Below the pieces are notes generated by a model. That model searched no databases, was not told where the DNA came from, and saw only the letters and a list, made by a program, of their open reading frames with translations. DNA of 19,413 nucleotides, from positions 14,024-33,436 of the forward strand of contig RWJK01001128.1 of the NCBI GenBank assembly GCA_004335835.1. Direction: 5' to 3'. The stretch comes from Scenedesmus sp. ARA3. Taxonomy: Eukaryota; Chlorophyta; Chlorophyceae; Sphaeropleales; Scenedesmaceae. How positions within the stretch are numbered: the first letter of the stretch is position 1; every line of letters starts with the position of its first letter. Both the position numbers and the translations under genes were made by a program. This document shows positions 9,954 to 17,923 of the stretch, piece after piece.

Positions 9954-10180
9954 CTGCTCCCACACCCACAGCCATGCAGCATACTTGCACAGCAGCACCA
10001 GCCCCATCCCAAGTCATGCAGCAGCACCCACTGCAGCAGCAGCCTCACCATCTTTCCCTGCAGCAGCAGCCTCGCCGATGTACAGCAGCACCTGCCCATC
10101 CTCCACCTGCGTCCCCACATGCAGCCCTGCCAGGCCCTGCACCACCCCATCTGCATGCGCAACACTGTCCGCTTGCGCAA
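9954..10180 (-). repeat. Duplicate of the carboxylase terminal coding segment plus stop
   Basis: The sequence at 10209-10447 (last 59 codons of the carboxylase, its TGA and about 60 bases of 3' UTR) recurs 255-267 bp further downstream of the gene. The offset changes because the CAG runs differ in length. The copy keeps the ATGCAGCC-CTGC-AGGCCCTGCACCACCCCATC stretch and the segment around the stop nearly intact. It lies after the stop, so it should be untranslated. Confidence 0.9.
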
Positions 10181-10268
10181 TGCTCCACTCTCATCGACAC
10201 CAACTGCACTGCTCCCACACCCACAGCCACACAGCATACTTGCACAGCAGTGCCAGCCCCAGCGCCAG

Positions 10269-13200
10269 TCATGCAGCCGCACCCACTGCAGCTGCAGCAG
10301 CAGCCTCACCACCTTTCCCTGCAGCAGCAGCAGCAGCCTCGCCGATGTACAGCAGCACCTGCCCATCCTCCACCTGTGTCCCCACATGCAGCCCTGCAAG
10401 GCCCTGCACCACCCCATCCGCATGCGCTGACAGCGTATGCTCCATCTTCATCGCCTCAATCACCAGCAGCGGCTGGCCCTTTGTTACTTCGTCACTCTCA
10501 GCCACTAACAGCTTCACCACTTTTCCCGGCATGGGGCTAGTGAGTTGCCCGTGGCTGGCTGTTGCGTTCGCGTCCTTGCTCCAAGTCGGCACGCTGCGCC
10601 GGAACTCAAAGCACTTGCCCTGCAGCCACAGCGACAGCACCTGTTCGCCAGCATGGCTGTGCAGCAGCGCCTGCCCAGCTAGCCGCTGCCCGGAGACCTC
10701 GGCGCTCCACTCGTCGCCGGCTAGGGTTAGGTGCCGCACTGAGACTGGCGGCTGGCCTGGCGCGACCACCACCTGCACGGGCAGAGAGAGGGATGCAGCA
10801 CAGCGGCAATGCAGCATGCTTTGTTTGTAAGGGTTCTCGGCATGCCCATAGACCTCGGCGCTCCACTCGTCGCCGGCTAGGGTCGCGTGCTGTACTGACA
10901 CGGGCGGCTGGCTGGCGCGACCACCACCTGCAATGCAGGGGAGCACAGAAATGCAACACAGGCAGTGCAGCACGTTTTGTTATCAGGTGACCTCAGCGCT
11001 CCACTCGTCGCCGGCCAGAATTAGGTGCTGACACGGGCGGCTGGCCTGGCGTCACACTGACCTGCAGGGTGGGATGCAGGCGATGCAGCAGGCTATGAAG
11101 AATATCTAGTCGATTTGGTATGCCAGAAATTTGGGAGGACCATGGGTGCCTGCCCTGCCAGCCGCTGCCCTGAGGTCTCAGCTCTAATCGTCACCGGCCA
11201 GTTTCAGGTGCTGCACTAGTACTTTTGCCAGCTCGATATGCTGCTCGCTCTGAGCCAGCTGCACTCCCTGATACACCCTCAGATTCCAGTGCAACACCAA
11301 AGCAGCACTCTGGCTCACCTCGAAGCTGCTGCCGCTGCTGTATGACTGTCAGCTCCATCTGCTGCTCGCTCTCAGCCAGCCGCACAGGCAGCACACACAA
11401 GACCCCACAAACGCCCACCACCATGCTGAAGTAGCATCCTGGCTCACCTCGGAGCTGCTGCTGCCGCTGTCATACATGACCGCCAGCACCATCTGCTGCT
11501 TTGTAGCCCCAGATATGCTGCTGCGTCAAGCCTGCAATAGCAAAAAATTATGCTTCAACCCACCTCGAAGCTGCTGCTGCTGTCATAGGTGACCGCCAGC
11601 TCCATCTGCTGCTCACTCTCAGCCAGCCGCACCGGCAGTTTTCGCTCCAGCTTGTGCCACAGCCGCTTGCTGTCGCCGGCATCCCACGCAGCCATGGCCC
11701 CGCCGCGGCTGCCGCTGCCCTCATTCCCAGCAGCAGCAGCGGCCTGTATGCAGCGGCAGCAGCGGCACACAGCAGCAGGCGACGGCACAGGCGACATTAC
11801 GCTTGACAGAATGTGTACAACTGTCAAGCTAACATACCCATTGCCTGAGTAACCAAACGGTGCCCAACACTGCAATAGTATCTCCTCAAGCACCAGCATG
11901 GTACTCACCGCCAGCTTGCCCCACAGCGCGCCAGCCAGAGCCGCCACCTCAGGCGCCACACTCTCATCTAGTGGCAGCAGGCTGGACCTGTGGCGCTCAA
12001 TGAAGCCTGTGTCTAGGTCCAGGTCAACAGCGAAGGCGGGGTGCGCTGCCAGGTCTTGCAGGAAACCAAGGTTGGTGGGCAGGCCCGCCACCTGCAGGAG
12101 ACAGGATTCAAAATAGTCACAGAAGAGGCGCAAGAGTGTTGGGGATGAACAAAACGGTCTCAGTTCCACAGGCAAACCTCACTTTTGTTACAGGTGTGGA
12201 GGACTGGGACTGCCACATCAGCACGGCAGACACAGGTGGGATGTGCCACGATCTAGTGTTGTGATGCGTGCTGCACTGCAAAGACCAATTTGCGCAACAA
12301 TCACCGCACCCAGCAGGCAAGCCTAGCACTGCTGCTGGCGGTGCCCGCACCTGCGTCTCTGCCAGTGCCTGGCGCAGCAGCGCCAGCGCAGCCTCCCTGT
12401 CTGGACCGTGCGTCACAATCTTGGCAATCATGGGGTCATAGTTGGTTCCCACCTGCAGCCAAATTGCAGCACGTCATGTGGTAAGCAAGGATGCAGAAAC
12501 AATGGCAGCGCTTCACCGGCCAAAGCATGACAATCTTGGCGGTCATGAGGTCATGGTTGGTGCCTGCCTGCAGCAGCGGTGCAGGATGATAAGCAGGCAC
12601 AAATGCTGCAATTATGGGCTGAGAGCTCTCAGCAATTGCTTGCAAGCTGCTGCTGGCGATCACAGAACTGCTGAAGATTGTATTTACAGCAGCGTCTACA
12701 GCCAGTGTTCACCATAGCGTATGGATGTGGAACACAAAGGCAATGCTTGACCGATCAAAACCGTGCTTGCAGGGTGCTCACCGTGTCACCCTCCGACACG
12801 CCGCTGTCGACGCGAATGGCAGCGGTGTGGTCAAACTGCTGCGCAGCTGCCGGTGTGCGCCAGCGCAGCACCTTGCCGGCACCTGCAGCAGCAGCAGCAG
12901 CAGCAGCAGCAGGCATGCACAGGCATTTCAGAACATTCGGTAAAGAGCGCCAGAGCAGGTTCTGTGCTGGAAGCATCATGTGCTTGCAATCCATGAGCTA
13001 AGAACACGCTAGTACATGAACCTGCCCGCAGCTCCATTCCTGCTAGCTGCTAGCAACCAGCTGGAGCTGCTCAATTCTGCTGCGCAGCTGCCACCAGACA
13101 CAGCCTCAACCGCTGCTGTGCTGGCTCCCTCTGCAGTGCAGTGCGAAGACATCAACTCATCTGCCCGGGCCCCACACAACCGCCCACCAGGCACATACTG

Positions 13201-15285
13201 CCGCCACGTGCTTTCTGCCTGCAGCCGTGTTCCGCTGCAGTGCCCCCCTCCTCCCCCACCCCGACCCTAGATTTGCAAACCCTGAAACCTGCCCCAAAAC
13301 CTGAGCTTTGCCACACGCAGCAGGCAGGAACTGTCGCCGCGTGTTCTCCATGTACAGCCGTGCTCTGCAGGAGTGCCCCCACCACTCAAACTCCGCACAC
13401 CCTACACCCTGGTCCGCAACCCTAGAGCTTGCCACACGCACCAGGCAGGAACTGCCGCCGTGTGTTCTCTGCGTACAGCCGCGCCTCAAAAGAGTGCCCC
13501 CGCGGCCCAGCAGCAGCCAGGTCAGCCTGCGCCAGCGGCAGCCGCTCGCCCGCAGCCACACGCAGCTGCAGCTCAACAAGATCCAGCCCTGTGATGGCTT
13601 CTGTCACAGGGTGCTCCACCTGTGATTGCAGACAGCAAGGATACTGTTACTGACACAATGCCAAGGATCGCATAACCTGGTTGATGAGCAGCAGCAGCTG
13701 CACCAGGCCTGTGAAGGCCTCATCTAGCCAGCCTTCCGCTTGTGGCAGCAGAAAGCGGCAATTTGATGGTCCATCTGCACACGCGTGCGCATCCCCGCAC
13801 GGCCAACTGATCTACCAAAACACCTGCAGGTCCACCTGCAGGCGCGTGTTCATCTCCAAGAAGTGAACGTCCTGTGTGTCTACATCCACGACGAACTCCA
13901 CATGCAACCAGTCACATTCCACATGACCACACACACGCAGCCCACCACCAGAGACAAACCTGCAGGCGCGTGTTCATCTCCATGAAGTAAAAGTCCTGCG
14001 TGTCCACATCCACGATGAACTCCACAGTGCCAGCAGACTCGTAGCCCACGGCGCGCGCCGCACGCACCGCAGCCTCGCCAATATGCGCGTGGAACTCCGC
14101 CGGCAGGCCTGCGGGGGCACATGTTGTACAAATCAGGAAAAAGAACGGGTGACCCTTCGCAGCTGGTCCGGCAGGGTCAGGGCGTTCAGGCACCTTAGTT
14201 TGCGGTGCGGCGTGATAACACAACACTGCCAAGTACAATGTAGTGGTCAGATGTTGCTACTGGCACCACTAGCAGACGATGTGAGCAGCTTGAGCTGTGC
14301 TGCAGTGGCGAGTGTGCCGCATGCGTCTACTTGACGTGTCACGAAGCTTGCAGGAGCTGGAGACTGCGGCTGCGCCCCATCTGGCGCCTCTTCGATGATC
14401 TTCTGGCGGCAAGCATGTTGGCGTGCACTGCCAAGCTCTACTTTCACATGTACATATGATAAGTAAAAGAAAAGGCTAAAACACTGTGGTAGGGCCTTAC
14501 CTGGCGCGGGCGCCTCCTCGATGATCTTCTGGTGGCGGCGCTGCACGCTGCAGTCGCGGTCAAACAGGTACAGCGCAGTGCCGTGCTTGTCCGCCATCAC
14601 CTGCAACAGCGCAACCAAATGCACTCAACGGGATTTGTGTTCAGCATGAGCACAAGCCAGCTGTTGTGCACCTGCACCTGCACACGCCCTCACCCAAGAT
14701 TTCCCAGCAATCTCCGATCACAAACAGCAGCCGCCCCACCTGCACTCGCCCAGCACAGGCCGGCAGCGCCACACCTGCATCTAAACACGACGTACAGCCG
14801 GCCTTCCTGCATCTGCCAAAACCCCTAAGCCGCACCTGCACCTCCACATGGCGTGGGCGCGTGATGTAGCGTTCCAGCAGCAGCCGGTCGTCGCCAAATG
14901 AGGCAGCAGCCTCGCGCCGCGCTGAGGCGATGGCATTGGACAGCTCGGACTGCACAATTGCAGCAGCAGCAGCAGAAGCAGCAGCAGCGCCAGCAAGTTC
15001 AGCAATGCTGCACTGTACACCCTGCCTAAAGCCTGCAGCTGCTGGTCCCAAGTTGCCGTTGCACATGCAACGGCGCTATCATTTTGCCAGTACACACGGT
15101 GCGCGTCACCTACATCTCAGACAGGAGCAGTGGTTGCGGCACACAACACAGCACCGCCTCCTGCTGCTGGTGCTGCTGCTGCTGCTGCGTACCCGCTGTG
15201 TGGCCAGCTTCATGCCCTTGCCGCCTCCCCCAGACACCGCCTTGACCAGCAGCGGGAAGCCAACAACCTCAGCCTCTGCTTCAAG

Positions 15286-15321
<36 letters not shown>

Positions 15322-15554
15322 CATGTGCTTGCGTTGGCTGCAAGGACCACGTACGTGTTGATGCGAAGCACATTCAATGGCTGCTGAATTCATGCAAAGC
15401 GTCCCGCAACAATATTGCTATGTTTGCAGACCATCTCTCTGCCTGGTCGCAGCACAGGCAACAAGCACCCTTATGGGTCAGCGCGCAGCAGCCAGGCGCT
15501 GCAGCAGCCATGCACAGCAGCAGGGTCCCGTCCTGGACTTCAGCCTTGCATACT

Positions 15555-15603
<49 letters not shown>

Positions 15604-17458
15604 CGTGCCTGCTCCTGCTCCTCCCCGTGGTAGCCCGGCACCACTGGCACGCCAGCAGCAGACATGATGGCCTTGGCCTGAGACTTGTCTCCCATGGACC
15701 TGCAGCAGGGCAGCAGCCAGCCAGCCAGCCAGCCAGTTAGTCAGCCAGCCCATTGAGCAGTTCATCAGGCCAGCAGATATGATGGCCTTAGCCTGCGACT
15801 TGTCTCCCATGGACCTGCAGCAGGTCAGCAGTCAGCCAGTTGGCCAGGCAGTTGCTCTTAGCCAGCCAGTTGGGCAGTAATTCAAAATGACATGATGGCC
15901 TTGGCCTGAGACTTGTCTCTCATGGACCTGCAGATAAGCAGGCAGGCATGTGAGCACCAGGCAGGCAAGTGGTCGCGCAGGCAGGTGGAGAGGCAGCTGC
16001 ATGTCATGAGCAGATCAGCACGAGTTTACGAAGGTGCAGGTTATGCTGATGGCAGCGTACTGTTGGTGCAAGCTGAGCAACTGTGACTCTGTGGGTTGCA
16101 GGCAACTGCATAGTGCTAGTGCTGGTACCAATGGTAGGGCCGGCTGATTGCAAGTGCACAGCAACAGTGGCGCGTCACAACTGCTGCGGGGATCCTGTTA
16201 ATTAAAATGCTGTGGAGCAACAGCAAACCCTCTTGCCCTGACCTGATGGCTGCTGCGGGCGGCCCCACAAAGGCAATCCCAGCTGCTGCACAGGCCTCTG
16301 AGAAGGCTGCATTCTCAGAAAGGAAGCCATAGCCTGCAGTAGTAGCAACAGTACCAGTAGCAGCAATAACAGCACGAGGACGGAACTGATTGTGTTGGCA
16401 GTTGTGGTGACCAACAGCATGAAAACAGCACTGCATCTTGCGCTACTAACGACAAGCTACATGGCTTTGCTGGGCCGACGCTGCCAAGTGTCAGCCAAGG
16501 GTCCACTGCACACGAACGCCACCAAGCTCGTGTAGCCTGCAATTCCAGGCGCGTGTATAGCTAGTTCCTGCAAGCGTTTGTGTCTGAGGCATCTGCGCCC
16601 GTCTTTTTCCGCCTCGAGACAGGCACTGCCCTGGGATGACAAATCCTGTCACACTACACATCCGTTTAATGCTTCCTGCAAGCATGCCAGTTGGGTAGAT
16701 TGCGTCTTCACATGCCTGTCGCATAACATGACACATATTTGTGGTGTAGCTGTGGTTCCTGTCACTGTCTTCTGGAAATCATATACCTGGGTGGATGGCG
16801 TCTGCGCCGGTCTTTTTGGCCACTCCCAGGATGACGTCTCCCCTCAGGTATGACTCCCTTGCAGGAGGCGGCCCGATGCAGAAGGCCTCGTCAGCAAGGG
16901 CCACAAACTTGGCCTGCCTGTCTGCCTCGCTGAAGACAGCGACTGTGGGGATGCCCAGGCGCCTTGCTGTCGTGAGCACCCTGCAGGCAATCTCTCCCCT
17001 GCAGGACAGCAGTAGGGTGCAGCGTGGTGAGTGTAGCTGGGGGAGTAAGAGGATTAACAGAGAGAGGTGGATGGTGGTGGATGTGTGGCAGAGTGTGTGG
17101 GGATCGTGAGCAAGGAAATGTCACAGCAGTACAAACTGCAGCCTGGTGAGTTCAGGTGTGGCAGCTTCGCTGGCAAGTGGCTGTAATAAATCACATTCGT
17201 TGCTTGAATGGATGTTGGTAATGGCAGCAACGATAGCAGCACCCAGGATCTCAATGCATGGACGAGTGCTAGGTTGCTGATGTGGACGTCTGTCCAAGGC
17301 AGCAGAGGTCGGTACCTGTTGGCTACCAGCAGCTTACGTAAAGCTGGCCTAGGCCTTCCATGGTGCAACGAGCGACCCTGGCTTAGCGCTTGGCTGCTGT
17401 GTTGCGTGAGCACTAATGACCATTTGGCCAAGTGCGAGGCAGACAGCAACCGGAACAT
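10269..17458 (-). CDS. MCCA: 3-methylcrotonyl-CoA carboxylase alpha (biotin-containing) subunit, mitochondrial
   Basis: Carboxylates its own biotin with ATP and bicarbonate; the beta subunit then passes CO2 to 3-methylcrotonyl-CoA in leucine breakdown in the mitochondrial matrix. Fourteen exons (-): 17458-17316, 16998-16787, 16333-16243, 15699-15604, 15286-15193, 14949-14836, 14600-14501, 14108-13960, 13619-13442, 12882-12782, 12452-12351, 12091-11909, 11743-11564, 10772-10269. Every phase matches and the total is 2247 nt, 748 residues, close to the 725-735 of known subunits. Residues 1-40 ([13 protein letters not shown]...) are basic and hydroxylated with no acid: a transit peptide. Then come KLLVANRGEIACR (biotin carboxylase start), GYGFLSEN, the ATP-grasp loop GGGGKGM at 200-206, [17 protein letters not shown] at 265-281, [14 protein letters not shown] at 327-340, a linker (the beta-interacting region, poorly conserved), and the biotinyl domain with AMKMEH, Lys690 being the biotin site. 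EAMKMEHT favours this enzyme over propionyl-CoA carboxylase. Nine of its exon edges have echo copies in adjoining introns or 3' sequence. Confidence 0.93.
10850..11068 (-). repeat. Two echoes of the last-exon acceptor (MCCA exon 14)
   Basis: The unit at 10690-10849 (intron end, CAG acceptor and about the first 80 bases of exon 14) recurs at about 10850-10985 and again from about 10986 to 11068. All keep a CTGCAG acceptor and GCCGGCGACGAGTGGAGCGC-like coding sequence. The middle copy has lost one G and changes frame; the outermost has lost about ten bases. A fainter fourth copy is at 11150-11219. The copy nearest the intact exon is the one in frame. Confidence 0.93.
11305..11502 (-). repeat. 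Two echoes of the MCCA exon 13 3' end with donors
   Basis: The exon 13 end (11650-11564, encoding [18 protein letters not shown] and the following SSSS-FE) recurs at 11502-11436 and 11392-11305 in the downstream intron. Both copies end in TCSGAG or TTCGAG followed by GTGAGCC, a better donor than the GTGGGTT of the intact exon. They also share intron bases beyond the junction that the original lacks. Confidence 0.92.
12526..12575 (-). repeat. Echo of the MCCA exon 11 acceptor
   Basis: The acceptor and first 40 bases of exon 11 (12457-12413; [13 protein letters not shown]) recur 5' of it in intron 10 as a CTGCAG followed by a degenerate frame reading [13 protein letters not shown]. The copy lies upstream of the intact exon, as expected for an acceptor-side duplication. 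Confidence 0.88.
13186..13385 (-). repeat. Two echoes of the MCCA exon 9 3' end
   Basis: The end of exon 9 (13506-13431; the [16 protein letters not shown] segment with donor GTGCGT) recurs at 13385-13311 and, more decayed, at 13250-13186. In the nearer copy the donor has become CTGCGT; in the farther one a GTGGGC remains. All lie downstream in intron 9. Confidence 0.92.
13829..13896 (-). repeat. Echo of the MCCA exon 8 3' end with open frame
   Basis: The last 65 or so bases of exon 8 ([19 protein letters not shown] region, ending RLQ at 13960) recur here about 128 bp downstream, inside intron 8. The reading frame is still open ([19 protein letters not shown]) up to CTGCAG and 17 nt beyond. 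After CTGCAG comes GTGGAC, resembling the start of exon 9 (GTGGAG), though five to six bases prove little. Confidence 0.92.
14383..14410 (-). repeat. Short echo of the MCCA exon 7 3' end
   Basis: About 28 bases encoding RQKIIEEAP recur downstream of exon 7 (14534-14501 is the original) inside intron 7. The copy ends in GCGCCAG followed by ATGG, so its donor is lost. Confidence 0.8.
15542..15600 (-). repeat. CTG run directly behind the MCCA exon 4 donor
   Basis: On the + strand a run of about fifteen AGC units occupies 15556-15598. On the coding strand it follows the donor GTAGG almost at once, so intron 4 begins with a long CTG tract. It is one of the longest pure triplet runs in the window. 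Confidence 0.9.
15769..15933 (-). repeat. Two echoes of the MCCA exon 4 acceptor
   Basis: The acceptor and start of exon 4 (15710-15651; [14 protein letters not shown]) recur at 15824-15769 and 15933-15889, both upstream in intron 3, each with CTGCAG acceptor and a nearly intact first 40 bases. The first copy forms a 118-bp tandem unit with the original, including adjoining CCAG-rich sequence. Only the innermost exon continues to a donor. Confidence 0.93.
16579..16714 (-). repeat. Two weak echoes of the MCCA exon 2 3' end
   Basis: The exon 2 end (16830-16787; [11 protein letters not shown]) has two partial look-alikes in intron 2: 16612-16579, matching the part around KTGAD, and 16714-16691, matching the part just before the donor. 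Each is only 25-35 bases, so chance or separate decay of one unit are possible. Confidence 0.5.
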
Positions 17459-17890
17459 GGGATGCTTAAGTTTGCGCAGTTGCACTCTTGTTTGGTGCAG
17501 TTTGGTCTGATCTCTTGTTTAAATGGCAAGACGTGGGCAGAAGGCTTACTTAAGCAGAAGGACAAGACATGAAGCAGAAATACGCAACCGCGCACACACC
17601 GCTCACGATCCCACGTGCAGATATGCTTGAGACAGAAGCAACGCGTGCGACTAATGGCAGCAGATGCGCGCTTCAACTGTCTGACTCAGTGAGGCCTGCA
17701 CAGTCAGCACATGTCAAAAGCAATTTGAACGTCAGACAGCTGCTACGATCCTCACTGCGTGCCAACATCTGCAGCGTTGGCCCCATTGCCTGCGATGAGG
17801 AGCTGAATGTTCAGCTGCAAGCAAAAAGTGAAAGCAAACAAAGATCGCACAGATCGCACGGCGTGTGCACCACATGACCAAAACCTGCAG
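17459..17890 (-). other. Upstream region of MCCA
   Basis: About 430 nt between the start codon of the carboxylase and the retroelement remnant. It should hold the 5' UTR and promoter. No exon or clear promoter element can be recognised; a frame of about 100 codons on the opposite strand has no protein-like features. Confidence 0.5.
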
Positions 17891-17923
17891 GTGACAGCTG
17901 TCACAGTACTGTGACACGTGTCA
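17891..17923. other. Cluster of three overlapping perfect palindromes
   Basis: GTGACAGCTGTCAC (17891-17904), TGTCACAGTACTGTGACA (17899-17916) and TGACACGTGTCA (17912-17923) overlap one another. The cluster touches the stop codon that ends the truncated retroelement frame (17926-17924), so it sits exactly at the apparent junction between element and host sequence. Confidence 0.9.

Noticed and set aside
9632..10423. Open frame of 263 codons on the - strand with an internal repeat
   Set aside because: It is an out-of-frame reading of the duplicated MCCA terminal segment. The Trp/Cys/Leu-rich repeats reflect the DNA duplication and not a protein repeat.
9692..10540. Open frame of 282 codons on the + strand, and overlapping ones up to 339 codons
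   Set aside because: It is antisense to the MCCA last exon and its duplicate. The His/Pro/Gln/Cys-rich repetitive composition comes from reading the duplicated CAG-rich tail on the wrong strand.
10690..11068. Regularly spaced repeats suggestive of a CRISPR-like array
   Set aside because: The repeats are diverged, of unequal spacing and are copies of a splice acceptor with coding sequence; this is a eukaryotic gene.
17569..17877. Open frame of 102 codons on the + strand upstream of MCCA
   Set aside because: No recognisable domain, no splice partners and random composition; it lies in the presumed promoter of the oppositely oriented MCCA gene.
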